Shown here: piece by piece, positions 12,066 to 22,369 of the stretch | Layout: each line of letters begins with the position of its first letter | Position numbering within the stretch: position 1 is the stretch's first letter | Assembly: GCA_030141605.1 (NCBI GenBank) | Contig: JAQGDQ010000888.1 | Span: forward strand, 1 to 64,000 | Length of the DNA stretch: 64,000 bases | DNA from: Tubiluchus corallicola | Taxonomy: Eukaryota > Priapulida > Priapulimorpha > Priapulimorphida > Tubiluchidae | Direction: 5' to 3' | Program-made: the position numbers and the translations under genes | The notes under the pieces: generated by a model | The model's input: the letters and a program-made list of their open reading frames with translations, nothing else | Databases searched by the model: none | What the model was told of the DNA's origin: nothing

Positions 12066-12486
12066 GTCTCCGTAAGGATTTGTTGAAGGTTCAATTTGTT
12101 TATCAAATTAATTCAAAAACACAACTGCATTAGCATGGTGTCCTTTGGCAGTGACATGTGCTTATCGTCGTATACACAATCGCATTATGTAGAAAAGGGT
12201 CTTTCACTTGATGCTGACAGTGACAGAGCTTAGGATGCTAGAGGAATTTTAGAGTCCACTGTGATAAAGTTTGGCAAACCGGTTAAAAAAATAACTGGTT
12301 AGCCAGTCCAAGCACACTTTTGATTCACTGTTTTTAACATTATGAATGTTATCTGTGATTTCAAGATGTGTGGCAGACTTCAATGTAATTCAACTTTGTC
12401 CTGTCACTTGTCTTTTTATCGAATTAAAAAAATACAGAGTTATAATATAATAGAGCACTACACATACTCAATGATGACATGATTGA

Positions 12487-12666
12487 TTAAAACTTCCCAA
12501 ACACACATCTGTGCCGCTCATTTCTAGCAGTAAACTCGTTCGCAATTTCCTTCAGGTCGAGAGCGTCTGTTCTATCCATATGTACATGCAAAGTCATGAG
12601 ATTGTTCAGTCTAGTTTGAGTCATCGTACTCCGCAAATAAGTTTTTACTCTACGCATGGCTGAGAA
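12487..12666 (-). pseudogene. hAT transposase C-terminal (dimerisation domain) fragment
   Basis: A 59-codon - strand frame ending at TAA (12487-12489) reads FSAMRRVKTYLRSTM then TQTRLNNLMTLHVHMDR. This is the hATC dimerisation motif of hAT-family and ZMYM-like proteins (FSALRR.KT.LR..M...RL..L..L). The frame is closed immediately upstream by a stop, so it is a truncated relic. It could relate to the autonomous relatives of the hAT MITEs in this window. Confidence 0.75.
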
Positions 12667-13174
12667 TGTCTAGGCACGTATGGCAGAAAAAGTGGTCCGG
12701 CCATGGCCGGACCGCCGACTACGGCCTTGTATATTAGCATTGTCCTGCTAAATTTAGTTTTACCCCTTTAGCTGTCATCAGTCATGTACGTGGCCAAGTA
12801 GTTAGCCAGCTAGGTATTTTATCTGGCATGCAATTCAACTCGATATGAAGTGAAATTTGTAAATTGATTTAAGCGCCAAAACTCAGGGAGTCCACAGTCT
12901 AATTATATTTGTTGTAACTGCTTTATACAAATTGGGCTATTTCGCTCTTTGTATAATTATAAATAATTTTTTGTATAAATAGGACTTTTTTGTATAATTA
13001 CAATCGAAAATTGTGTAATCTAATTTAGTAATTTACTAGTAATAAATAATCAAACTTATATTTTTGCTAAAAGCTCATTGCTGTAATCCATTATTACAGA
13101 TAAAACGACAATTGCTGCATATTAAACATATTTAAATGTACTGGTTTTTTTATCTGTGTTATACATGATTTCAG

Positions 13175-13363
13175 TGTGTCCCGTGGAAGGATCACGCATG
13201 TTGTACACACAACGTAACCGAAGAGTTCCACACGAGTCCAGACTGGTACGGTTTCAACTGGCATCACTGCGGAATACCGCTTAGCACAAAGTGTGAAGAA
13301 CATTTTATGCAAGACTTGTGTTTTTATGAATGTTCCCCAAACGTTGGACCATGGTTTGTGGAT
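13175..13363 (+). CDS. FOLR: folate receptor family protein, exon 2
   Basis: The acceptor ATGATTTCAG is at 13165-13174 and the donor GTAAGT at 13364, phase 0 at both ends. The 63 codons start CVPWKDHACC and include FNWHHCG, FMQDLCFYECSPNVGPW, the most conserved part of the family (human: FNWNHCG, FIQDTCLYECSPNLGPW). The aspartate equal to human FRα D81, which binds the pterin ring in published structures, is kept, as are Y60, F62 and W64 equivalents. It carries seven of the 16 cysteines and an N-glycosylation sequon (NVT). Confidence 0.95.
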
Positions 13364-13594
13364 GTAAGTAGTAGTTATGTGCATTTATAATAGAGTCACA
13401 CCGCGCCCAGACTGAGTCTTTGTCGTTTTATGACAACAGAAAGGAACACATATTTACAAGGCCCAAGGCTGGCGCTATGAAGTGCGGGGCCCTCTACCAC
13501 ACGCTGCAAAACAGTGTAAACATTTTGGACACATTCTAACATACAACACATGTAGATATCATTATGTTTTCTTCTGAACAGTCTATTATTATAT

Positions 13595-13650
13595 TTTTTT
13601 GGGGGACAAACCATTTTTAATCCATTTTTGGGACAAACAAATGTCCGGAG
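13595..13650 (+). repeat. displaced fragment of FOLR exon 4 and its acceptor array
   Basis: The 20 bases GGGACAAACAAATGTCCGGA (13630-13649) are identical to the acceptor G plus first 19 bases of FOLR exon 4 (16540). They are preceded by a diverged array-type unit (GGGGACAAACCATTTTTAA). It lies between exons 2 and 3, about 2.9 kb upstream of the true exon, and lacks a usable AG here (TTTTTGGG). Confidence 0.8.
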
Positions 13651-14151
13651 TTTCATTTTATATGACATCTTCATATTGCAAGTTTTATGTTATTTAAGTT
13701 CATTAACAGCTCTCTTCTGTGTTGAGGTTTTGAATATCGTTCATAAATTAGTAAAATTAAAATCCAGTGACGATCTAACTAATGCATATAGGGTACGCCA
13801 ATTACATTCTTAAAAAGGCAAATGGCAACTATAAGATAAAATTACGAAACAAATAAACAAACTGCTTCTCTAGCCCACTGTAGTACAATTATTCTTTTAT
13901 GATATCGTTAGTGTATGAAACATAATAATTCATTACAATATGAAATAACAATTTTGATGTCACCATGTATTGAACGTCATTATATTGTAGTGAATGTGAT
14001 AATAATGAAAACTTCGAAAATGATCCGTAAGAAACATTGAAACATAGATATACGAGAACAGACTGGATACTATCACTGCCTTCCTAGAATCAAGAAACTT
14101 TGTGCACACTGGACACTCATTAATTTATCATTGTGTCCTCCCCTCAGCTAT
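13651..14151. other. intronic DNA
   Basis: No exon or repeat family recognised. Confidence 0.4.
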
Positions 14152-14159
14152 GTGTACGG

Positions 14160-14537
14160 TAGGGGTGAGCATTGTCTACCAGAATTCGAATTCGAATCGA
14201 AATGAATTTCAGTATTTCGATTTCGAATTAAATTAGAATTGAGTTTGAAAGATTTTCGAACCACTAGTAAAAAGTGGTCTTAAAAAGATCATGCATATTA
14301 CTTGATTTAGTTCTGCAGTAAAACCACTATTAGCTTATTAAAAATTTTGCACAGAAACTGCAACGAAATCGCGCTAATTGCTTGATGTTTCAAAAATTTT
14401 AATGATAAAGAGCATGTGTGGCTGAAGTGCTGAATTATTCAAATCTATAATTTTAGGTTCCAATCGAATTTTAACTAAAAAAACTCGTTCGAATCGAATT
14501 CGTACGATCAAACTCGAACGTTTGATGCTCACCCCTA
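14160..14537. mobile_element. hAT-type MITE with 8-bp target duplication
   Basis: The termini are TAGGGGTGAGCAT and ATGCTCACCCCTA. They are flanked by GTGTACGG (14152-14159) and GTGTGCGG (14538-14545), an 8-bp duplication with one mismatch, as expected for hAT. The interior is rich in TTCGAATCGAAT motifs and has no coding capacity. Related copies are at 47808-48154 and, partial, near 24290-24400. Confidence 0.9.
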
Positions 14538-14639
14538 GTGTGCGGTGGCCCCTCTTGGCACGGGGCCCAATTTGAATCTGTCTAATTTGATAGCACAATC
14601 TATCTAATTGGCTTAAAACCGTCCCTGCAAAGCCACAAA

Positions 14640-15730
14640 GAACCGTTGCCGTGTGAACGGTTCAAGTCCGGGTGGGAAGTGAAATTTTTTCCCACTTTAT
14701 TTTACTCAGGTGGATATGAACATCAGGGATCAGAAATTTCATGACGTGCCACTGTGTCGCAGCGAGTGTGATCGCTGGTGGAATGATTGTAAATACGGGT
14801 TCAAGTCCGAGTAGAAGTGAAATTTTTTCCCACTTTATTTTACTCACATTTCAGGTGGATATGAACATCAGGGATGAGAAATTTCATGACGTGCCTCTGT
14901 GTCGCAGCGAGTGTGATCGCTGGTGGAATGATTGTAAATACGGGTTCAAGTCCGGGTAGAAGTGAAATTTTTTCCCCACTTTATTTTACTCACATTTCAG
15001 GTGGATATGAACATCAGGGATGAGAAATTTCATGATGTGCCTCTGTGTCGCAGCGAGTGTGATCGCTGGTGGAATGATTGTAAATACGGGTTCAAGTCCG
15101 GGTAGAAGTGAAATTTTTTCCCCACTTTATTTTACTCACATTTCAGGTGGATATGAACATCAGGGATGAGAAATTTCATGATGTGCCTCTGTGTCGCAGC
15201 GAGTGTGATCGCTGGTGGAATGATTGTAAATACGGGTTCAAGTCCGGGTAGAAGTGAAATTTTTTCCCCACTTTATTTTACTCACATTTCAGGTGGATAT
15301 GAACATCAGGGATGAGAAATTTCATGATGTGCCTCTGTGTCGCAGCGAGTGTGATCGCTGGTGGAATGATTGTAAATACGGGTTCAAGTCCGGGTAGAAG
15401 TGAAATTTTTTCCCCACTTTATTTTACTCACATTTCAGGTGGATATGAACATCAGGGATGAGAAATTTCATGATGTGCCTCTGTGTCGCAGCGAGTGTGA
15501 TCGCTGGTGGAATGATTGTAAATACGGGTTCAAGTCCGGGTAGAAGTGAAATTTTTTCCCCACTTTATTTTACTCACATTTCAGGTGGATATGAACATCA
15601 GGGATGAGAAATTTCATGATGTGCCTCTGTGTCGCAGCGAGTGTGATCGCTGGTGGAATGATTGTAAATACGGGTTCAAGTCCGGGTAGAAGTGAAATTT
15701 TTTCCCCACTTTATTTTACTCACATTTCAG
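14640..15730 (+). repeat. exon-derived array: seven truncated copies of FOLR exon 3 with its acceptor, 146-bp unit
   Basis: Exon copies start at 14710, 14855, 15001, 15147, 15293, 15439 and 15585; the eighth, at 15731, is the functional exon. Each unit is 87 bases of exon (29 codons, to …WWNDCKY) fused to 59 bases containing GGGTTCAAGTCCGGGTAG and an intact acceptor TTTTACTCACATTTCAG. The frame runs into TAG ten codons before the next acceptor. Copies 3-7 look identical; copies 1-2 differ by a few bases (GACGTG for GATGTG). Confidence 0.95.
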
Positions 15731-15866
15731 GTGGATATGAACATCAGGGATGAGAAATTTCATGATGTGCCTCTGTGTCGCAGCGAGTGTGATCGCTGGT
15801 GGAATGATTGTAAATACGACTGGACTTGCTTAGAAAACTGGGGCGCAGATTTTGACTGGCAAGATG
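15731..15866 (+). CDS. FOLR: folate receptor family protein, exon 3
   Basis: The acceptor CACATTTCAG ends at 15730 and the donor GTAATA starts at 15867; phase 0 in, phase 1 out. It encodes VDMNIRDEKFHDVPLC, RSECDRWWNDCKY and DWTCLENWGADFDW. These align with human VDQSWRKERVLNVPLC, KEDCEQWWEDC and YTCKSNWHKGWNW. Pocket residues equal to human R103, W134 and W140 are kept, but W102 is Ile, R106 is Lys, H135 is Gly, K136 is Ala and W138 is Phe, so ligand preference may differ from folate. It has four conserved cysteines. This is the last and only full-length copy of the preceding tandem array. Confidence 0.95.
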
Positions 15867-16100
15867 GTAATAACTTAGCTAAAATTATTGTAAAACCAGT
15901 GTCTATTTCAGAGGGGGAAGTGGGGATACTTCCTCGGAGCTTCAACCTCCAGGGGGGCCTCACGCCACGGTAACTTTTTTTGCCTTATGCAAAAGCCGTT
16001 TATGCGCCATTTGCCAGTATTGACAAGTATTAAGGACTGCTCTTGAGAATAAAGCAGTTTTTCTTTCAATTGTTCTTTCCTTTAATAACTGTATAACTCC

Positions 16101-16539
16101 ATTTTAGGGACAAACAGTGTTTATTCTATTTTAGGGACAAACAGTGTTTATTCTATTTTAGGGACAAACAGTGTTTATTCTATTTTAGGGACAAACAGTG
16201 TTTATTCCATTTTAGGGACAAACAGTGTTTATTCTATTTTAGGGACAAACAATTTTTATTCCATTTTAGGAACAAACAGTGTTTATTCCAGTTTAATAAC
16301 AAACAATTTTTATTCAATTTTAGGGACAAACAGTGTTTATTCTATTTTAGGGACAAACAGTGTTTATTCCATTTTAGGGACAAACAGTGTTTATTCCAGT
16401 TTAAAAAGAAACAGTCTTTATTCCAGTTTAAAAACAAACAGTGTTTATTCTATTTTAGGGACAAACAGTCTTTATTCTATTTTAGGGACAAACAGTCTTT
16501 ATTTCTGTTTAAGGACAAACAGTGTTTATTCTATTTTAG
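16101..16539 (+). repeat. exon-derived array: ~16 copies of the FOLR exon 4 acceptor, 27-bp unit
   Basis: The unit is TTTATTCTATTTTAG followed by GGACAAACAGTG, period 27. The last unit runs directly into exon 4, where TTTATTCTATTTTAG is the functional acceptor and GGACAAACA the first exon bases. Most copies keep an AG preceded by a pyrimidine-rich run; a few have lost it (TTTAATAACAAAC, TTTAAAAACAAAC). Confidence 0.95.
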
Positions 16540-16686
16540 GGACAAACAAATGTCCGGAAGACAAACCTTGTAAAAAATTTCACGAGATCTACGACGACGC
16601 GGAAGAATTTTGTGAAAAGCTTTGGGATTATTCATTTGAAGTTGTCGACGATGATGAACCGTGCATGAAGATATGGTTCGAAGGCG
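16540..16686 (+). CDS. FOLR: folate receptor family protein, exon 4
   Basis: Phase 1 at both ends, with donor GTAAAA at 16687. It encodes TNKCPEDKPCKKFHEIYDD, EEFCEKLWDYSFEVV and EPCMKIWFEG, which align with human NKCAVGAACQPFHFYFP, VLCNEIWTHSYKV and RCIQMWFDP. It supplies the last four of the 16 conserved cysteines. Confidence 0.95.
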
Positions 16687-16825
16687 GTAAAAGTTGTTCC
16701 TTTAATAATCTTCGTTTCTTTTCTAACTGTAGTGTGTCGGACACAATTGTCCCCTGTCCTGCCTGCCATGTAAAAGCTTACCCACTTGTGACATAATATT
16801 CAAGAATGCATGCAGGGGCGGATCC

Positions 16826-17175
16826 AGGGGGAAGTAGCAGGGGCGTGTCCAGGTTTTAAAAATGTATGGAGCAAGCACATAAAAAGGCGCCGTGACAGGG
16901 GCGTAGCTAGGTTTTAAAAATGTAGGGAGCAAGCACATAAAAGGGCGCCGTGACAGGGGCGTAGCTAGGTTTTAAAAATGTAGGGAGCAAGCACATAAAA
17001 AGGCGCCGTGACAGTGGCGTAGCTAGGTTTTAAAAATGTAGGGAGCAAGCACATAAAAAGGCGCCGTGACAGGGGCGTAGCCAGATTTTAAAAATGTAGG
17101 GAGCAAGCACATAAAAAGGCGCCGCGACAGGAGCGTAGCTAGGTTTTAAAAATGTAGGGAGCAAGCACATAAAGG
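16826..17175. repeat. minisatellite, 58-bp unit, ~6 copies, with MITE-like end sequence
   Basis: Units contain CAGGGGCGTAGCTAGG, TTTTAAAAATGTAGGGAGC and ATAAAAAGGCGCCGTGA. CAGGGGCGTAGCCAGG is a common hAT-type MITE terminus in invertebrates and is also seen at 49479, so the array was probably seeded on a MITE end. Confidence 0.93.
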
Positions 17176-17534
17176 GGCGCATTAACTGGAATAGTATTTT
17201 GTGAAGTCGTACTGAGAGTCTGAAATGTCATCAAATTTTTCAATTGGTTGGTACTTATCACGCCAACCACCTAAAGTTTTAGCGCTGCGTCATTTGATAA
17301 AGAAATGTTGTTGAGATCGGACGATCGGAGACGAATTAACCATTTTCAGTGTCAATATACTGCAAGTAAAGCTTACAGAAATCATTATAAGACGCATACT
17401 TGTGACACGGACTAACGGTTCTGTAATAATAAAAGGTTTATTATACAATCAATCATTTTGAAATACCGTCTTTTGCTCACTGAACGAGTTGAATTTCACC
17501 TGGTTTGTATCTTCAAGTCAACCAAAGTGTTGCG
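17176..17534. other. intronic DNA
   Basis: No exon or repeat family recognised. Confidence 0.4.
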
Positions 17535-17893
17535 TTTTGTTTCTCTCGGAAGGCTCGTAGAGAAAACCAGAAAACACTTCATCAAATTAAACTAGTTTAT
17601 TAAGCGAGAATTCTACTACACAAAAGTATGAAGGAACACGAAATGATTACACTAAACGTGAAAATCTGGAAAACGTTTAAGTGTATCTGAAAATGCAAGT
17701 ATACAAGAGAATGTGTAAGTGGCGTCCGTGTGAATCTGCGTGTGTCTCTCTCGGCGGCCTGCTTCACCTTATAAAGGTTCCAGGGAACATTCTAGACGAG
17801 TCTCTCTAGAACATTCTACAAGGTAAGATGATTATTCTAATGGAACATTCTACTATGTTCTATTTAATTGTAATAGATACCAGCGATCTCCAC
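17535..17893 (-). mobile_element. solo-LTR-like element, copy 2
   Basis: Reverse-strand counterpart of 4810-5687 without the MITE insertion. On the - strand it holds TTATAAGG (TATA-like), the CACACGCAGATTCACACGG block, and AATAAA, and ends ACAAAACGCAACA. It lies in the last FOLR intron. Confidence 0.55.
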
Positions 17894-18350
17894 AACAGAA
17901 AGTTAAGGAACTTGTCAAAATGATCCACTTAAGTATTCATCGCCACTTAGAGAATAAGGATGGAGCTTAATTAAGTCTTTTCTCTGCAGGGAGTCATGTA
18001 GTTTTCTGTCTACAAACATAATTCAGTTTATTAGAAAATGATATTGATATTTTTCACTTAATTTCTTTGCTGTTTTTTTTGTTTGTTGCGTATCATGATT
18101 CACAGCAAGTTCTGATACCATAACTGAAATTGAAGCTTCACTTAGTAACAGCCGCTTCTACATTTCAGTCGAACTGCAAAATGTTTATGAAAATAATTTT
18201 TTCAGAGCATTCATACAAAATTTGACCCGCATGAGAATGCAAAACTTGTTTGAGTTAAGCTACTGTCTGGGAATCCAGCAACTTATTCTTACATTACTTT
18301 TTTCGGAGCAAATTGTAATATTATGAAACATCTTTCTTCTTTTATCACAG

Positions 18351-18484
18351 AAAATCCAAACAGAGCAGTAGCCGAATGGAAAGTGGAACAAATGGGAGGG
18401 TCGGAAACACGAATGCCTATGGCAGTAACAATGCTTTTAATGGTTTTAGTATCTTTTCTCTTACAAAGTACAGAAATTGCATAG
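18351..18484 (+). CDS. FOLR: folate receptor family protein, last coding exon
   Basis: The acceptor CTTTTATCACAG ends at 18350 and the stop TAG is at 18482-18484. It encodes ENPNRAVAEWKVEQMGGSET then the hydrophobic tail MAVTMLLMVLVSFLL. NPN..VA matches the family (human GNPNEEVA), and the short polar spacer plus terminal hydrophobic run is a GPI-attachment signal, with a candidate omega site in the GGS region. Total length in the joined model is 252 aa. Confidence 0.92.
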
Positions 18485-19315
18485 TGTCGATGAAAACTAA
18501 TTATGATTCACTGTATAGTGTGTAGTACAGTAATTATGATTCACTGTATTGTGTGTACTACAGTAATTATGATTCACTGTAGCATGTAGTACAGTAATTA
18601 TGATTCACTGTATAGTGTGTAATACAGTAATTATGATTCACTGTAGCGTGTAGTACAGTAATTATGATTCACTGTATAGTGTGTACTACAGTAATTATGA
18701 TTCACTTTATTGTGTGTACTGCAGCAATTATGATTCACTGTATGGTGTGTACTACAGCAATTATGATTCACTGTATAGTGTGTACTGCAGTAATTATGAT
18801 TCACTGGTTCGTGTGTACTACAGTAATTATGATTCATTGTATAGTCTGTACTACAGTAATTATGATTCAGTGTATAGTGTGTACTACAGTAATTATGATT
18901 TGCTGTATGGTGTTTGCTACAACAATTATGATTCACTGTATAGTGTGTACTACAGTAATTATGATTCACTGTATAGTGTGTACTACAGTAATTATGATTC
19001 ACTGTATAGTGTGTACTACAGTAATTATGATTCACTGTATAGTGTGTACTACAGTAATTATGATTCATTGTATAGTGTGTACTACAGTAATTATGATTCA
19101 GTGTATGGTGTGTACTACAGTAATTATGATTTGCTGTATGGTGTGTGCTACAACAATTATGATTCACTGTATAGTGTGTACTACAGTAATTATGATTCAC
19201 TGTATAGTGTGTACTACAGTAATTATGATTCACTGTATAGTGTGTACTACGGTAATTATGATTCACTGGTTAGTGTGTACTACAGTAATTATGATTCACT
19301 GGTTAGTGTGTACTA
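18482..19315 (+). repeat. array beginning at the FOLR stop codon, 33-bp unit, ~25 copies
   Basis: The first unit starts with the stop codon context (ATAGTGT) and continues CTAATTATGATTCACTGT. Later units read ATAGTGTGTACTACAG then TAATTATGATTCACTGT. The array would occupy the start of the 3' UTR. Because 33 is a multiple of three, three frames stay open for over 200 codons (e.g. SNYDSLYSVYY blocks); these are by-products of the repeat. Confidence 0.95.
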
Positions 19316-19435
19316 AAAGATGAAAATAGTTTCCGCGCAAAAACTAGGTGCTGCATTCAATGACAAGCTTTACACTAGTAAGTTGTAACCTCAGTGAATT
19401 TGAGTGTTGAATTTAATCAAGAACAGAAAATTATA

Positions 19436-19441
19436 AATAAA
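19436..19441 (+). terminator. candidate FOLR poly(A) signal
   Basis: First AATAAA downstream of the stop-codon array, with a second AATAAA at about 19455. If used, the 3' UTR would contain the entire 33-bp array. Confidence 0.4.
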
Positions 19442-19459
19442 TTTATTATTTTTAATAAA

Positions 19460-19946
19460 AGGTACTTCTGCCAACGTGATTTACGTTACGGTTACATTTA
19501 CATTTAGTACAACGAACTCTTACGATTGGGTGAAATTGTTCAGATAGATTGAAGAAAGGAGTCTTCAAATTGTTCATATTTTTCTAACATATAATGAGTG
19601 AGTTTATATCATTATGCATCCTTGCAAAGTTGCAAAATTGAAGAAGTTGACATTGCCATTCTTGTATCAGATAAACACTTTGTACTGAACCAGTCAAAGT
19701 ACAGCTTTGGTTAGAACATGTCATAGAAGCAGGTAATTACCACACACCAGGTGATGAGCGTGTTGATAGTTTTAATCAAACTGTCGGAGGTTGTTGCAGT
19801 AAAAACTCGAGAAAAAAAGTGACTTATGATTCATTCGCAAAGTTCATAAAATGTTTGGTTGTGTACTTTTCTGGGCTCAGTCGTATCCTGCTTGAAACGG
19901 TCCTGTAATGTCCAGTAGAAATTGTTTCCATATTTCTATTCCCTGA
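19460..19946. other. intergenic DNA
   Basis: No gene or repeat recognised. Confidence 0.4.
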
Positions 19947-20465
19947 TGCATGATCACTGGTTTCCGTTCCTTGACCTCTGCATGATCACTGGTTTCCGTT
20001 CCCTGACCTCTGCATGATCACTGGTTTCTGTTCCCTGACCTCTGCATGATCACTGGTTTCTGTTCCCTGACCTCTGCATGATCACTGGTTTCTGTTCCCT
20101 GACCTCTGCATGATCACTGCTTTCCATTTCCTGACCTCTGCATGATCACTGGTTTCCTTTCCTTGACCTCTGCATGATCAATGGTTTCCGTTCCCTGACC
20201 TCTGCATGATCACTGCTTTCCATTTCCTGACCTCTGCATGATCACTGGTTTCCGTTGCTTGACCTCTGCATGATCACTGCTTTCCATTTCCTGACCTCTG
20301 CATGATCACTGCTTTCCATTTCCTGACCTCTGCATGATCACTGCTTTCCATTTCCTGACCTCTGCATGATCACTGGTTTCCATTTCCTGACCTCTGCATG
20401 ATCACTGGTTTCCGTTGCTTGACCTCTGCATGATCACTGGTTTCTGTTCCCTGACCTCATGATCA
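19947..20465. repeat. minisatellite, 32-bp unit, ~16 copies
   Basis: Units read TGCATGATCACTGGTTTCCG then TTCCCTGACCTC, with variants CTGCTTTCCATTTC that recur in blocks. Each unit contains TGATCA and TGCATGATC palindromic elements. Confidence 0.96.
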
Positions 20466-20605
20466 CTGATAGGCTAAATTCAAGAAAATGCTACCTCACC
20501 ATAAAGACCTTTGAATTAAACTAGGTTTTGTTCAGCAATTGCTGCAATGATGCCAAGCATTTCTAAGCATTTTGAAACAGTAAACACAAACAGTCCATGA
20601 TAATT

Positions 20606-21535
20606 AAGAAAACATTATTGTTACATCAATAGTTCTTCAGTTGATAAGAATGAAAACATTATTGTTACATCAATAGTTCTTCAGTTTATAAGAAAGAAAA
20701 CATTATTGTTACATCAATAGTTCTTCCGTTGATAAGAATGAAAACATTATTGTTACATCAATAGTTCTTCAGTTGATAAGAAAGAAAACATTATTGTTAC
20801 ATCAATAGTTCTTCCGTTGATAAGAATGAAAACATTATTGTTACATCAATAGTTCTTCAGTTGATAAGAAAGAAAACATTATTGTTACATCAATAGTTCT
20901 TCCGTTGATAAGAATGAAAACATTATTGTTACATCAATAGTTCTTCAGTTGATAAGAAAGAAAACATTATTGTTACATCAATAGTTCTTCAGTTGATAAG
21001 AAAGAAAACATTATTGTTACATCAATAGTTCTTCAGTTGATAAGAAAGAAAACATTATTGTTACATCAATAGTTCTTCCGTTGATAAGAATGAAAACATT
21101 ATTGTTACATCAATAGTTCTTCCGTTGATAAGAAAGAAAACGTTATTGTTACATCAATAGTTCTTCCGTTGATAAGAAAGAAAACGTTATTGTTACATCA
21201 ATAGTTCTTCCATTGATAAGAAAGAAAACATTATTGTTACATCAATAGTTCTTCCGTTGATAAGAAAGAAAACGTTATTGTTACATCAATAGTTCTTCAG
21301 TTGATAAGAGAGAAAACATTATTGTTACATCAATAGTTCTTCAGTTGATAAGAAAGAAAACATTATTGTTACATCAATAGTTCTTCCGTTGATAAGAAAG
21401 AAAACGTTATTGTTACATCAATAGTTCTTCAGTTGATAAGAGAGAAAACATTATTGTTACATCAATAGTTCTTCCGTTGATAAGAATGAAAACATTATTG
21501 TTACATCAATAGTTCTTCAGTTTATAAGAGAATTC
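20606..21535. repeat. minisatellite, 45-bp unit, ~21 copies
   Basis: Units read AAAACATTATTGTTACATCA then ATAGTTCTTCAGTTGATAAGA. Variants (CAG/CCG, AAT/AAA) alternate in patterns that indicate higher-order block duplication. Confidence 0.97.
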
Positions 21536-21750
21536 AATATACTTGTTTATGCTTGCTGTCAACTGAAACAAAATCAAATCAATACCTGATCCGTGTAACA
21601 AAACGATTTGAATTGAGTCTTTCTCCTACAGACGACGTAGAAACATTTATATTTTTCTTTCGGCGCATTTAAACTTCCCGGAATATGCAGTAGAATGTTA
21701 AGTTTCTTCATCACGCTGTACCACAACAGGGAGATGCACACAGAGCATTA

Positions 21751-21882
21751 TCAGCTACTGCCCTTCAGTCCAAATATGGGCAATGATCTCATATATTCAT
21801 CGAGTTTACTTTTAAACAGTTCACTTGAGATGGGCTCTCCGGACTTACACATGGGATTCTTTATAACATACTGCACATAAAT
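21751..21882 (-). CDS. TRAPPC1: TRAPPC1, exon 4 (C-terminal)
   Basis: On the - strand the acceptor CTGTTGCAG precedes ATTTATGTG; 43 codons end at TGA (21751-21753). The product contains YVIKNPMC and SSELFKSKLDEYMRSLPIF, matching human TRAPPC1 VVKNPLC and QSELFRSRLDSYVRSLPFF. The exon is flanked on its intron side by an array of copies of its own 5' edge. Confidence 0.95.
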   Translation of the reverse strand: MYVQYVIKNPMCKSGEPISSELFKSKLDEYMRSLPIFGLKGSS

Positions 21883-22085
21883 CTGCAACAGAAAGATTCT
21901 TTATAAAACAGTTCATGTAAATTTGCAACAGCGAGATTCTTTATAAAACAATTCATGTAAATCTGCAACAGCGGGATTCTTTATAAAACAATTCATGTAA
22001 ATCTGTAATAGCGGGATTCTTTATAAAACAATTCATGTAAATCTGCAACAGCGAGATCCCTAAAAAACTTTTCACATAAATCTGC
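21883..22085 (-). repeat. exon-derived array: ~5 copies of the TRAPPC1 exon 4 acceptor, 40-bp unit
   Basis: On the - strand each unit is GCTGTTGCAG followed by ATTTACATGAATTGTTTTAT and AAAGAATC. The functional exon starts CTGTTGCAG|ATTTATGTGC… and continues TTATAAAGAATCCC, so the units are copies of the acceptor plus ~28 exon bases placed on the intron side. One copy has a damaged acceptor (TATTACAG). Confidence 0.93.
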
Positions 22086-22210
22086 TTAGAAAAAAGTAAA
22101 ATATCTCGTTCAGTCGGAGCTTTGTGACATCCCTAACAAAAACATCTCAAATGTAAGTAAAAATGCTGAAACTTCGACAGCTGCTTGTTGTATCAAACTC
22201 ATTATTTTAC

Positions 22211-22352
22211 CTGACTATATATCTGATGTAGAATCTCTCGCACATTACCAACGACATTATTATCCGTGTTTAAGACAAACTTCAAACCGCTGGCCGCTTC
22301 GTAGAAGTGCAGCTTGTATTTGCTGGTTGTGTAACATAGAAATCCATCTTTA
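22211..22352 (-). CDS. TRAPPC1: TRAPPC1, exon 3
   Basis: On the - strand it runs from the acceptor GTGATCTAG to the donor GTAAAA. It encodes [33 protein letters not shown] and [10 protein letters not shown], matching human DGFLAFQTSRYKLHYYE, KVVMNTD and RDVLHHIYS. Phase 2 in (completing Leu), phase 0 out. Confidence 0.95.
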
Positions 22353-22369
22353 CTAGATCACAAAGTTAA

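Noticed and set aside
14640-15730. tRNA gene suggested by repeated GGGTTCAAGTCC
   Set aside because: The B-box-like motif stands alone: no A box, acceptor stem or anticodon arm could be formed around it.
18631-19323. Three >200-codon frames, e.g. tyrosine-rich + strand repeats
   Set aside because: All arise from the 33-bp array after the FOLR stop codon; simultaneous open frames on both strands are expected from such a repeat.
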